Below, piece after piece: positions 56,386-64,000 of a DNA stretch of 64,000 nucleotides. The stretch's first letter is position 1. The number at the start of each line of letters is the position of its first letter. Source of the stretch: Hyphomicrobiales bacterium (GTDB lineage Bacteria > Pseudomonadota > Alphaproteobacteria > Rhizobiales > Rhizobiaceae); assembly GCA_900471925.1 (NCBI GenBank), contig UCGV01000016.1:119476-183475 (forward strand). The letters are read 5' to 3'. A model generated the notes under the pieces. The model had not been told where the DNA came from. It ran no database searches and was given only the letters and a program-made list of their open reading frames with translations. Both the position numbers and the translations under genes were made by a program.

Positions 56386-57132
56386 ATGCATTCGGAAATT
56401 GACGCTGCGACCATAGCTCGTGAACTTGCACCGACCGGCAGGTTGCGCCTCGGCATCGTCACGGCGCCTGCGGCTTCGGCCTTTTTCGCCGTTTTGAAAG
56501 ACGGCGCCTATCACGGCGTGACCGTCGATATCGGCCGGGCACTTGCATCAGAATTTGGCCTGGATGTTGAGATCGTCAGTTTCCCGAATTCCGGTGCCTG
56601 TACCGAGGCTCTGGAGGCTGGCGTCATCGATGTGAGCTTCATGCCGGTCGATGACGAGCGGCGCAGACGCGTGGCCTTTGGGCCGGCTTATTACCTCATC
56701 GAAAGCACCTATCTCGTCACCGGCGCCTCCGGTATCGGACACCTGTCCGAGGTTGACCGCGCAGGTATTCGCGTCGTCGGTATCGCCAATACCACAACGA
56801 TCCGCAGTGCGGGTCGTTCGCTCACCGCTATCCGGCCGGAGCCGGTGGAAACCGTCGTTGAGGCCGTGGAACGGCTACGGAACGGCCAGGCGGATGCGCT
56901 GGCTCTCTCACGGGATGCTTTTCGTTCGCTCTTGCCGCAATTGCCGGGATCACGGGTGCTGGACGGCGGCTTCCAGCAGACAGGCATTGCGATTGCAACT
57001 GGAAAGAACAAACCGGCCGTGCTGGCTGTACTGACCGATTTCATGGAGCGGGCAAAGGCAAGCGGTCTCGTGCGCAAGGCATTGGATGCCGCCGGTTTCG
57101 CCGATGAACCCGTCGCACCGCCACAGGGCTGA
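56386..57132 (+). CDS. Family 3 solute-binding-like protein without signal peptide
   Basis: 248 residues. The fold matches amino-acid receptors: RLRLGIVTAPAASAFFAVLK, VTVDIGRALASEFGLDVEIV, GVIDVSFMPVDDERRRRVAF. The N-terminus (MHSEIDAATIARELAPTGR) is hydrophilic and shows no signal peptide or lipobox, and no ABC genes of the matching type lie next to it. It may be a cytoplasmic ligand-binding or enzyme-like protein. It begins 24 bases after the AspA-like gene, the apparent end of the operon. Confidence 0.8.
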   Translation: MHSEIDAATIARELAPTGRLRLGIVTAPAASAFFAVLKDGAYHGVTVDIGRALASEFGLDVEIVSFPNSGACTEALEAGVIDVSFMPVDDERRRRVAFGPAYYLIESTYLVTGASGIGHLSEVDRAGIRVVGIANTTTIRSAGRSLTAIRPEPVETVVEAVERLRNGQADALALSRDAFRSLLPQLPGSRVLDGGFQQTGIAIATGKNKPAVLAVLTDFMERAKASGLVRKALDAAGFADEPVAPPQG

Positions 57133-57143
57133 GGAGGGCGGCT

Positions 57144-58430
57144 TCAACGATTGTTGGTTCGGGGCCGTTTCCGTGCTTCCACCGATGCATCCTCCGGCGG
57201 TTGCTCCCAGCCGAAGACGCTGCGACCGCCGAAGGCGGAGGATTGCTGGAACTCACCGGCGACGATTTCCTTGAGATCCGGCCCGGTGACGTACCGCTCC
57301 ATCGTCCGCGACTGATCGTCGAGACGACGCAGCGCCTGCAGTTCCTCCTCGCGACCGAGCTTTCCCTTGAGCACTGCCGATTTCATGACATTGATCGTCT
57401 CGTCATAGACCTTGAGCGGCACGGGAAAAGGATGCCGGTCCTTGCCGCCATGGGCGATGGAAAACCGCGCCGGATCGGAAAAGCGGCACGGCGCTCCATG
57501 CACGACTTCGGCGACGAGCGCGAGCGCCTTGACCGTGCGGGCGCCGACACCGGGCACGAGCAGCAGTTCTTCGAAATCGACAGGCCCGCGATCCGCCGCG
57601 GCGGCCAGATTACCGTGCAGGCGCCTCATGTTGACATCGCTTTCGCGGACATCGTGATGGGCGGGCATGATGAGGTGTGGCAGAAGCGGCTGCGCGACAG
57701 GCGCGGGCGGCGGCTCGGTTGCGGAAGCAAGGGCGGCAGCCTCCCGAATAATGCGGTCCGGCCCCAGCGTTGCGAGGAGATCAAGCTGATCATGACGGGA
57801 TTTCTCCGCGCGCCTGTCCGCGAGATTGACGATCTCACCCTGTGAGCGGCCCTCGATGGCCGAGTGCGGGGAATTGACGAAGCTCTCCAGCCCTTCCGAG
57901 AACCAGTGATAGCGCCGCGCCTGCCGCTTGTCGCCGTTCATGCCCTGCTGGACGATCACCCAATGGCCATCATCTGCGACGATGAAACCGTGCAGGTAAA
58001 GATCGAAGCCGTCCTGAACCGCCGCACTGTCCACCTTGGCGACAAGGCGGCTCGTTCTGCCGAGCCCGGCGCCGTCCAGCCCCGTACGCTCGCCGATCAT
58101 CATCAACTCGTCCGGTGTCTTGCGTGACTGCGCGCCGCGTCCGCCGCAAATATGCAAGCCGAGTTCGCCGGAGAGCGGCTTCAGCCCGCGCTTGAGCGCT
58201 CCCAGCACGCTGGTCGTGATTCCCGATGAATGCCAGTCCATGCCCATGACGGCGCCGAAGGACTGGAACCAGAAAGGATGGGCAAGACGGCGCAGAAACT
58301 CGTCGCGCCCGTAGTGGTGGACAACCGCCTCGGCAATCAGCGCGCCGAGCGTCGTCATCCGGTTGCCTAACCATGGTGGCACGCGACCTCCATGAAGGGG
58401 GAGGTCGGCGCTGCCCGCTCTCTGCGACAT
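57144..58430 (-). CDS. DUF763 family protein with helix-hairpin-helix segment
   Basis: 428 residues. The N-terminal part (ADLPLHGGRVPPWLGNRMTT, then HLC-like GLHICGGRGAQSRKTP) matches DUF763, a sparsely distributed bacterial and archaeal family of unknown function. A helix-hairpin-helix-like stretch LLLVPGVGARTVKALALVAE lies at about residues 288-307, suggesting nucleic-acid binding. It converges on the creatininase operon with an 11-base gap. GAGGAAGC before the ATG supports the start. Cytoplasmic; no known partner nearby. Confidence 0.8.
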   Translation of the reverse strand: MSQRAGSADLPLHGGRVPPWLGNRMTTLGALIAEAVVHHYGRDEFLRRLAHPFWFQSFGAVMGMDWHSSGITTSVLGALKRGLKPLSGELGLHICGGRGAQSRKTPDELMMIGERTGLDGAGLGRTSRLVAKVDSAAVQDGFDLYLHGFIVADDGHWVIVQQGMNGDKRQARRYHWFSEGLESFVNSPHSAIEGRSQGEIVNLADRRAEKSRHDQLDLLATLGPDRIIREAAALASATEPPPAPVAQPLLPHLIMPAHHDVRESDVNMRRLHGNLAAAADRGPVDFEELLLVPGVGARTVKALALVAEVVHGAPCRFSDPARFSIAHGGKDRHPFPVPLKVYDETINVMKSAVLKGKLGREEELQALRRLDDQSRTMERYVTGPDLKEIVAGEFQQSSAFGGRSVFGWEQPPEDASVEARKRPRTNNR

Positions 58431-58474
58431 GCTTCCTCTTTCTGCCGGCCATCCGCTGCGAAGAACCCGATCAC

Positions 58475-58493
58475 CAGATAGGACAGCTATCTG
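58475..58493. promoter_or_regulatory. Inverted repeat in the DUF763/BA14K divergent promoter region
   Basis: CAGATAG (58475-58481), spacer GACAG, CTATCTG (58487-58493): perfect seven-base arms. It lies 45 bases upstream of the DUF763 start and could be a regulator site for either gene. The rest of the 225-base gap shows nothing I can support. Confidence 0.4.
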
Positions 58494-58655
58494 TCAAAAA
58501 GCGGGCGATGGCAATAAATTCCTATGCGGATCTTGTTTCTGACGACGTCGCTCCGCCCTCAAGCAGAGGCGACGCTCTCAAGTCTCGGCAGACGGCGATT
58601 TTTCATCCGCCGACGGAACTGAAGCCCTCTTTTCTCATTTCTATGCGGAACGGGG

Positions 58656-59249
58656 ATGAAAGATCGTTTCATGAAGTCGCTTGCTACAGCATCTATCTGT
58701 CTCGTCGTGGGCGGAAGCGCCCTGATCGGCGGCGTCGCAATGTCGTCCGATGCATTTCGCGACCCGCCACCCCATCATTTCGCCAATCTCGACGCACCGC
58801 TTTGGACAACGATACCGACGCGCGTCGATCCCAAGACCCAGGACTACCAACGCCTGCCACCGCTTGCTGCCGATGACGGAGGTTCATCCGTAACGCCTGC
58901 GAACCTTGCCGGAATTGCAGCCATTGCGCCGCCCGTTGCAGCCGAGATAGCGCAGGTCGACCCGGTTCAGCAGGAATGGACGGCCGACAGCAGGCACATC
59001 GACCTCTGCCGGCAACGCTATCGCTCTTATAATACAGCTGACAACACCTACCAGCCCTTCGACGGCAGCCCGCGAAAGCCGTGCATAACCGAGGAAGAAC
59101 AATCGTCAGCGGAGACGCCGATAGCAGTGAAAGCTTCGGACTCTCACATTTCCTGGTGTGCTGCCCGCTACAGTTCCTACCGCGCCTCGGACAACACCTA
59201 TCAGCCATTCAGCGGGCAACGGCGCCAATGCGTTTCTCCGCTCGTTTAG
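58656..59249 (+). CDS. Secreted protein with two BA14K-type repeats
   Basis: 197 residues. The N-terminus looks like a signal peptide or anchor (MKSLATASICLVVGGSALIG). Two copies of the BA14K pattern W/L-C-x2-RY-x-SY...TYQPF-x-G...C occur at about 115-143 (LCRQRYRSYNTADNTYQPF) and 164-192 (WCAARYSSYRASDNTYQPF). BA14K is a lectin-like, immunoreactive protein first described in Brucella and widespread in rhizobia. The middle part is Pro/Ala-rich. An ATG at 58671 would shorten it by five residues. Confidence 0.8.
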   Translation: MKDRFMKSLATASICLVVGGSALIGGVAMSSDAFRDPPPHHFANLDAPLWTTIPTRVDPKTQDYQRLPPLAADDGGSSVTPANLAGIAAIAPPVAAEIAQVDPVQQEWTADSRHIDLCRQRYRSYNTADNTYQPFDGSPRKPCITEEEQSSAETPIAVKASDSHISWCAARYSSYRASDNTYQPFSGQRRQCVSPLV

Positions 59250-59368
59250 AGAACGCAAGGCAATCGCGATCATGATGGATGCCTTCGCTATGGTCGACGG
59301 AAAGGTCAGGCACGCCATCATATTGACGCAGTGCGCGTTAACCCTTGAGAGGGAAAGGGGTTAAAGCA

Positions 59369-59665
59369 ATGGCTGGACACGATAGCTACTATATCGAGAT
59401 CACCACCCGCCTTCGATCGGTAAGATCGTTCTGCGACTTCCTGTCGAGCGGCGGCACAGTCGGTGTCGCCCAGTCGGACGGTTTGCGCTACGGGGATGTT
59501 ACGACCGATCTGCTGGCCAGGACGCGCAAAGAGGCCGAGACCCTCGATCGCATGCGCCGACAGCTTTTTCCGGAGCGAGCCGACGAAGACGTATCTCCTT
59601 CGCTTTATACTTGCGAACTTACTGGCTCCAAGCGGCTACGTAGGGCAGGTCGAGCGCAATCGTAA
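59369..59665 (+). CDS. Small protein of unknown function
   Basis: 98 residues from the ATG at 59369, with AGGGG about eight bases upstream; the open frame starts slightly earlier. Sequence: MAGHDSYYIEITTRLRSVRS start, a Gly-rich turn GGTVGVAQSDGLRYGD, a basic helix KEAETLDRMRRQLFPE and a basic tail. No signal peptide or membrane segment. I do not recognise it. It converges on the acyltransferase gene with a 20-base gap. Confidence 0.45.
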   Translation: MAGHDSYYIEITTRLRSVRSFCDFLSSGGTVGVAQSDGLRYGDVTTDLLARTRKEAETLDRMRRQLFPERADEDVSPSLYTCELTGSKRLRRAGRAQS

Positions 59666-59685
59666 CAGATGCAGGGTTTGATCGC

Positions 59686-61047
59686 TCAAGCACGCCGTGC
59701 ACTGTCTCGGCGAGGGGTACCTTTTTTGCCCTGGACCGTCTGCTCCCCGTCGAGAGCGTTTTGCATTTCTTCGAGAACCTGAATGAGTTCCCGGGTGGAT
59801 GTCACCGTGCCGTCGAGAACGATGGAATCCGAAGCAACTTCCCTTGGCGCTCGCTGAGCCGTTCGCGATAGAGCCGGCAGCAGGCCCACGATGAACGAGG
59901 CGAAGAATTTCTTTCGTCGTTCGGCGACTTCGGCCAGCAGGAAGCAGAGAATGAGGCAGGCCACGAGCAGAGTTGCGGCCTCGATAACATGATCTTCCAC
60001 GGGATGCAGGAAGGCCGAAAACATCAGGATGAGCGGCTGGTGGACGAGGTAGAGCGTAAAACTGCCGCCGGCCAGCCACTTGATCGCCGGACCTGTTCTC
60101 TCGAACAACGCAGGAACCCGTCGGAGCAACGATGCGGCACCGATGAGATGCAGGGAAACGGCAACACCGATGAGGTTGAAATAGACGAAGTTGATCGCCT
60201 CCTGTGATGGAGACCAGGTTTCGTACATATTGCTCGCGGCGCGATCGCCGAAGATCTTCAGGCTGAAGAAAAGCACAAACGATGCGGCGATCATCCCGAT
60301 GGCGGTGCGGCGCTGAACAGATGGGCGTTCGAGCACGCATTTCATGGTTAGCCAGCCCATCAGCCACAGCGGCATATACATGAGGATCTTCGGCCCGACG
60401 ACGGCGGCCCAGAGGCACAAAAAGGGTATCCTGACGCGTTTCGGCGAAAAGGCGAATATTCCGAAAAAGAGATAGTAGGGAACTTCAAAACCGAGCGACC
60501 AATAGGGTTCGCCGCTCCCGAAAACTGCATGGGCAAACCACAGCTGGTTGGTAAATGTGGCATAGGCGATAGCGGCGCCTGCTGACACCGGAACGAAGAA
60601 GCCGGTGTTGACGATGTCATAATAGGATGCGTTCGCATACATCCCGATCGTATCGGCCAGGAAGATCACGGCGATCGCGAGCAGAGCGACTGGCACTATT
60701 CGGGCAAGGCGGGCGACCAGATATATACGCCATTCCGTCTCGCTCGCTTTTCCGACGTAACTGATGACAAATCCCGAAAGAACGAAAAAGATGGCGACCG
60801 CTTCCCGTCCCCAGCCGAGCGGACCGATCTTGATGGTCGGGAGCAGGAAGACATGGGCATGGGAGAGGAATACGATAACCGCCGACGCCAAGCGGAGCAG
60901 ATCGAGGTAGATGGAAAGATTGCCGTCGATCTTTCTGTGTCCGATGGCGCCCATGCCGAATTCCCGCCGGATGACAAAGCTGTCGTCGGCTGGAGGCCGT
61001 GCTTTGTTCAGGAGCTGATATTCCGCGACGATGCGCGAGAGCTCCAT
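59686..61047 (-). CDS. Acyltransferase family 3 membrane protein (OafA/NodX type)
   Basis: About 453 residues from the ATG at 61047; a TTG at 61059 or an ATG at 60954 (with GGGA upstream) are alternatives. About ten transmembrane helices. The N-terminal block YLDLLRLASAVIVFLSHAH carries the family's conserved His, followed by GREAVAIFFVLSGFVISY, both diagnostic. Such proteins O-acetylate or succinylate surface polysaccharides, lipopolysaccharide or Nod factors. The C-terminal 80 residues are hydrophilic and cytoplasmic. No glycan genes lie next to it, so the acceptor is unknown. Confidence 0.87.
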   Translation of the reverse strand: MELSRIVAEYQLLNKARPPADDSFVIRREFGMGAIGHRKIDGNLSIYLDLLRLASAVIVFLSHAHVFLLPTIKIGPLGWGREAVAIFFVLSGFVISYVGKASETEWRIYLVARLARIVPVALLAIAVIFLADTIGMYANASYYDIVNTGFFVPVSAGAAIAYATFTNQLWFAHAVFGSGEPYWSLGFEVPYYLFFGIFAFSPKRVRIPFLCLWAAVVGPKILMYMPLWLMGWLTMKCVLERPSVQRRTAIGMIAASFVLFFSLKIFGDRAASNMYETWSPSQEAINFVYFNLIGVAVSLHLIGAASLLRRVPALFERTGPAIKWLAGGSFTLYLVHQPLILMFSAFLHPVEDHVIEAATLLVACLILCFLLAEVAERRKKFFASFIVGLLPALSRTAQRAPREVASDSIVLDGTVTSTRELIQVLEEMQNALDGEQTVQGKKGTPRRDSARRA

Positions 61048-61150
61048 TCGACCAAGCAAAGCTTTTAAAAGTGTTTACTGAATAAGATAAATATCCGTAA
61101 CCGGTTGATATCAAGAGGTATTTCCCGCAATGCGAGCGCGCAGCCGCGCG

Positions 61151-61780
61151 CTACAATCGCGCCGACCAGTGGCTTGCGTATTCGGACAGTCGGCGCAGAT
61201 GGTCGCTGGCGGAATGACCGGAAATCTTCTTGCGCGGTTTCAGATCGTGGTCGCCATCTTCCAGCCAGAGAAGATCGATCTGCTCTGAAAGCGCATAGGA
61301 CGAGACCTCCTCCTTGGATCCGAAAGGATCGCGTGTTCCCTGGCAGATCAGCGTGGGTGTGCGAAGCGCCTCCAGATGCGCTGTACGAAGCTGTTCGGGC
61401 TTGCCCGGCGGATGAAACGGATAGCCGAGACACAGCAGTCCGCGGATTTTACCTGCCGCAAAGGTTTCGTCGGCAATCATGCTTGCGACGCGGCCTCCCA
61501 TCGATTTGCCTCCGATGATCAGCTTGCCGGCATCGAGTTCGCCGATTGCGGCACGATACTCGTCCAACAGATGATCGGCGCGCGGTGGAGGCTTTACCGC
61601 TCCCGTCAGCCGACGGGCCGCCATATAGGCGAACTCGAATCGCGCCACACTGAAGCCGCCATTTGCAAGCGCCGTTGCAAGACCGGTCATCGAGGCCGAA
61701 TCCATTGCCCCGCCTGCGCCATGTGCGAGGAGAATCGTGAAGTCTGCCGTGTCCGGTCCTGTTATCAAGAAGCTTGTCAT
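61151..61780 (-). CDS. Alpha/beta hydrolase, dienelactone-hydrolase/KANL3-Tex30 type
   Basis: 209 residues from the ATG at 61780 (MTSFLITGPDTADF), preceded by AAAGG; the open frame to 61843 is not needed. Oxyanion region LLAHGAGGAMDSASM, nucleophile elbow GGKSMGGRVAS, Asp in CQGTRDPFGS and His in DGDHDLKP make a complete catalytic triad. This small hydrolase family is widespread and its substrate is unknown. It lies alone between the acyltransferase and min genes. Confidence 0.85.
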   Translation of the reverse strand: MTSFLITGPDTADFTILLAHGAGGAMDSASMTGLATALANGGFSVARFEFAYMAARRLTGAVKPPPRADHLLDEYRAAIGELDAGKLIIGGKSMGGRVASMIADETFAAGKIRGLLCLGYPFHPPGKPEQLRTAHLEALRTPTLICQGTRDPFGSKEEVSSYALSEQIDLLWLEDGDHDLKPRKKISGHSASDHLRRLSEYASHWSARL

Positions 61781-62090
61781 TTTGCCTTTCGCGCCTGCCC
61801 GTTGCGAATACCTATGCTGTGAAAGTACTTTGCGAGAACGCACGCGCCTTTAGCAAGAGCGGGGTTTCGAGGATGTATGCGATCTGGCGCAAGCTGGGGC
61901 TTTTTTGCATGAAAAATCATGATCTACGGGCCGGAAAAGTCCGGCGGAAGGGTGCTCACAACATCGCGGCGGCGCCCCTGTCACCAGGGTTTCGAAGGAG
62001 TCTTTTTAAGGCCTTCGAGGTCGATGTTAACGATTTGTTAACCATGAAGCAGCTAAAGGTTTTAAATCGAAATTAACCAAGTTTACTAAC
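61781..62090. other. 310-base gap upstream of minC
   Basis: No open frame with coding character. The half nearest minC is AT-rich and holds the CtrA-type box described separately and a further GTTAAC at 62093-62098. GGCCGGAAAAGTCCGGC near 61930-61946 can form a small hairpin. No RNA gene is recognisable. Confidence 0.4.
62027..62042. promoter_or_regulatory. CtrA-type box upstream of minC
   Basis: TTAA (62027-62030), seven bases, TTAAC (62038-62042) matches the alphaproteobacterial CtrA consensus TTAA-N7-TTAAC exactly. It ends 48 bases before the minC start, a position where CtrA would activate or repress transcription. CtrA control of min genes is known in Sinorhizobium. Confidence 0.65.
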
Positions 62091-62828
62091 GTGTTAACCG
62101 AAGCGCGCTCCATTCGCATCAAAGGCCGATCGTTTCTTGCGGTTGTGCTGACACCCGATCTGCCTTTCGAGGACTGGCTTGTGCGCCTCGACGACCTTGC
62201 TCGGCGCTCTGCCGGGTTCTTCCTCGGCAGGCCGGTGGTCCTCGATGTGGGCGAGTTGTCGCTCGATCGGGTCGCGCTGAAGGCGATGGTGCAGGCGCTC
62301 GGTGAACGCGGCGTGCGGGTCATGGGTATCGAAGGCGCGCGTCCGTCGCAGCTCGATGCCACTTTGCCGCCCGGAATGACCGGCGGTCGTGCTGCGGGCG
62401 ATGTCGACGTGCCCGCGGCCGAGGCCCAGAGCCAGCCTTCCGCGAAGGCGAAGCAGGCAGAAGTGCAGCAGATTGTTGCTCCGGTTGTACGCGCCGCGCC
62501 GTCGTCGCTGGTATTGCAGGAGCCGGTGCGTTCCGGCCAGTCGATCATATTTCCTGAGGGCGACGTGACGATCATCGGGTCGATCGCTTCTGGAGCCGAG
62601 GTGATCGCCGGCGGATCGATCCATGTCTATGGCGCGCTTCGTGGACGTGCGCTTGCCGGATCGATCGGCAATTCGGCGGCTCGCATCTTCTGCCGCAAGC
62701 TGGAAGCCGAGCTTCTGGCAATCGATGGAATTTACAAGACGGCAGACGATCTGCCGGCAGAGCTACGCGGTCATGCTGCGCAGCTCTGGCTTGAGAACGA
62801 CGCGATCATGGCATCGCGACTGATTTAA
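62091..62828 (+). CDS. minC: Septum-site-determining protein MinC
   Basis: 245 residues from a GTG at 62091; no clear ribosome binding site, and the frame stays open a little upstream without another usable start. The N-terminal domain (IRIKGRSFLAVVLTPDLPFE) would act on FtsZ; a variable Ala/Gln-rich linker (about 100-150) precedes the C-terminal beta-helix domain with GDVTIIGSIASGAEVIAGGS and IHVYGALRGRALAG, which binds MinD. MinC blocks FtsZ ring assembly away from midcell. First gene of minCDE. Confidence 0.95.
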   Translation: MLTEARSIRIKGRSFLAVVLTPDLPFEDWLVRLDDLARRSAGFFLGRPVVLDVGELSLDRVALKAMVQALGERGVRVMGIEGARPSQLDATLPPGMTGGRAAGDVDVPAAEAQSQPSAKAKQAEVQQIVAPVVRAAPSSLVLQEPVRSGQSIIFPEGDVTIIGSIASGAEVIAGGSIHVYGALRGRALAGSIGNSAARIFCRKLEAELLAIDGIYKTADDLPAELRGHAAQLWLENDAIMASRLI

Positions 62829-62850
62829 CGGGTTCAAACAGGAGAGGGAT

Positions 62851-63666
62851 ATGGGAAAGGTCATTGTTGTAACCTCGGGTAAAGGTGGCGTTGGCAAGAC
62901 AACCTCGACTGCAGCGTTGGGGGCAGCGCTGGCGCAAAGGAACGAGAAGGTCGTCGTCGTCGATTTTGACGTCGGTCTTCGCAACCTCGATCTGGTGATG
63001 GGTGCCGAACGCCGCGTCGTCTATGACATGATCAATGTCATTCAGGGCGATGCCAAGCTGACCCAGGCGCTGATCCGCGACAAGCGGCTGGAAACGCTGT
63101 TTCTGCTGCCGGCGTCGCAGACCCGCGACAAGGATTGCCTCACCGAGGAAGGCGTCGAGCGCGTCATCAACGAACTGAAGAAGCATTTCGACTGGGTCAT
63201 CTGCGACAGCCCAGCCGGTATCGAGCGCGGTGCCACGCTGGCGATGCGCCATGCCGATATCGCTGTCGTCGTTACGAATCCGGAAGTCTCCTCGGTGCGT
63301 GACTCCGACCGCATCATCGGTCTTCTGGATGCCAAGACGGAGAAAGCGGAGCGCGGCGAGCGCATCGAGAAGCACTTGCTTCTCACCCGCTACGATGTCA
63401 CGCGTGCCGAACGCGGCGATATGCTGAAGGTCGATGACGTGCTCGAGATCCTGTCGATCCCGCTGCTCGGCATCATTCCCGAAAGCATGGATGTGCTGCG
63501 TGCTTCCAATCTCGGTGCACCTGTGACACTTGCAGATCAGAACAGCGCACCGGCCAAGGCTTATTTCGAAGCCGTCCGTCGCCTTAACGGCGAGGTTCTC
63601 CCGGTCTCGATCCCCGGCGAGAAGCGCGGCCTGTTCGGCAAGATCTTTGGACGGAGGGCAGCATGA
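62851..63666 (+). CDS. minD: Septum-site-determining ATPase MinD
   Basis: 271 residues. Deviant Walker A GKGGVGKTTSTAALG, and VVVDFDVGLRNLDLVMGAERR and ICDSPAGIERGA are typical of MinD. The C-terminal amphipathic helix (EKRGLFGKIFGRRAA) is the membrane-targeting sequence that holds the ATP-bound dimer at the inner membrane, where it recruits MinC. AGGAGAGGG precedes the ATG, and the stop overlaps minE by four bases. Confidence 0.97.
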   Translation: MGKVIVVTSGKGGVGKTTSTAALGAALAQRNEKVVVVDFDVGLRNLDLVMGAERRVVYDMINVIQGDAKLTQALIRDKRLETLFLLPASQTRDKDCLTEEGVERVINELKKHFDWVICDSPAGIERGATLAMRHADIAVVVTNPEVSSVRDSDRIIGLLDAKTEKAERGERIEKHLLLTRYDVTRAERGDMLKVDDVLEILSIPLLGIIPESMDVLRASNLGAPVTLADQNSAPAKAYFEAVRRLNGEVLPVSIPGEKRGLFGKIFGRRAA

Positions 63667-63920
63667 GCGTATTCGATTTCTTCCAGAAGAAGAAGACTGC
63701 GCCGGTCGCACGCGAGCGCCTGCAGTTGCTTCTGGCACATGAACGCGTTTCTCCCGGATCCGATCTCGTATCGATCCTTCGCGAGGAGATCCTTGCGGTC
63801 ATTGGCAAGCATGTTGAAATCGAGGGTGACCGCCTGCAGATCAGGATTGATCGTGGCGAGAACGTCTCGATCCTCGAAATCGACGTGGAGATTCCCGCAA
63901 AGGCTGCTCGCGCGGCTTGA
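63663..63920 (+). CDS. minE: Cell division topological specificity factor MinE
   Basis: 85 residues. The N-terminal MSVFDFFQKKKTAPVARERL contains the membrane-binding and MinD-contact helix; the C-terminal dimerisation domain is LREEILAVIGKHVEIEGDRL onward. MinE stimulates MinD ATP hydrolysis and drives pole-to-pole oscillation. The ATG overlaps the minD stop (ATGA). Confidence 0.96.
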   Translation: MSVFDFFQKKKTAPVARERLQLLLAHERVSPGSDLVSILREEILAVIGKHVEIEGDRLQIRIDRGENVSILEIDVEIPAKAARAA

Positions 63921-63932
63921 GCTTCGAATAGC

Positions 63933-63966
63933 CCCGGCCGGGAGATCTGAATATCTCTCGGCCGGG
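63933..63966 (+). terminator. Strong hairpin after minE
   Basis: CCCGGCCGGGAGAT (63933-63946) pairs with ATCTCTCGGCCGGG (63953-63966) with one G-T wobble and a six-base loop, 13 bases after the stop. No T run follows, so it may be a stability element or a Rho-assisted terminator. The remaining bases to 64000 show nothing I can support. Confidence 0.6.
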
Positions 63967-64000
63967 AAGCGCTGATATCTCGCTACAGGATGACCGGCGA

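Overview
The window is GC-rich, densely packed alphaproteobacterial DNA that looks rhizobial (Rhizobium/Agrobacterium group). Supporting signs are oxyR divergent from katG, a BA14K-type secreted protein, minCDE preceded by a CtrA-type box, and the very high number of ABC importers. In Rhizobiaceae minCDE usually sits on a secondary replicon (chromid, megaplasmid or linear chromosome), so this is probably part of such a replicon (inference). I see no insertion sequence, phage, CRISPR array, tRNA or rRNA.

Layout. 1-183: tail of an unidentified gene. 222-7116: a GntR/UTRA repressor divergent from a UgpABCE-like carbohydrate or organophosphate importer, with a methyltransferase and a metallophosphoesterase in the same operon. 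7325-9969: a secreted Ntn hydrolase (penicillin V acylase/AHL acylase type), an outer-membrane barrel protein and an MgtC-family protein. 10046-15955: oxyR/katG, a DUF2945 protein, a membrane diguanylate cyclase and a small protein. 16247-21670: a GntR-FCD regulator, kduI, kduD and a complete polar-amino-acid-type ABC importer in one operon.

21897-57132 is the core of the window. It holds three complete peptide/nickel-family (Dpp/Opp) importers, each with its own hydrolases and regulator. Locus A (21897-33204): 5-oxoprolinase, a MarR-like regulator, a fused DppDF ATPase, binding protein, two permeases and an M14-type metallopeptidase; the oxoprolinase and regulator promoters share an operator-like sequence. 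Locus B (33227-42481): amidase, binding protein, fused DppDF, two permeases and a proline iminopeptidase, divergent from a LuxR solo and a second proline iminopeptidase. The LuxR carries the two binding-pocket substitutions of the plant-associated (OryR/XccR/PipR-like) subfamily, so B is a strong candidate for plant-signal or peptide sensing. Locus C (43289-57132): binding protein, OppBCDF and an M32 carboxypeptidase, divergent from a GntR regulator heading creatininase-family, ketopantoate-reductase-like, SDR, M20 and aspartoacylase-like enzymes and a signal-less binding protein. This looks like an undescribed catabolic pathway for an amide or peptide-like nutrient.

57144-63920: a DUF763 protein with a helix-hairpin-helix segment, a BA14K-repeat secreted protein, a small unknown protein, an acyltransferase-3 membrane protein, an alpha/beta hydrolase and minC-minD-minE.

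Limits: family calls come from reading motifs and lengths by eye; no database search was run. Substrates of all transporters are inferences from neighbours.
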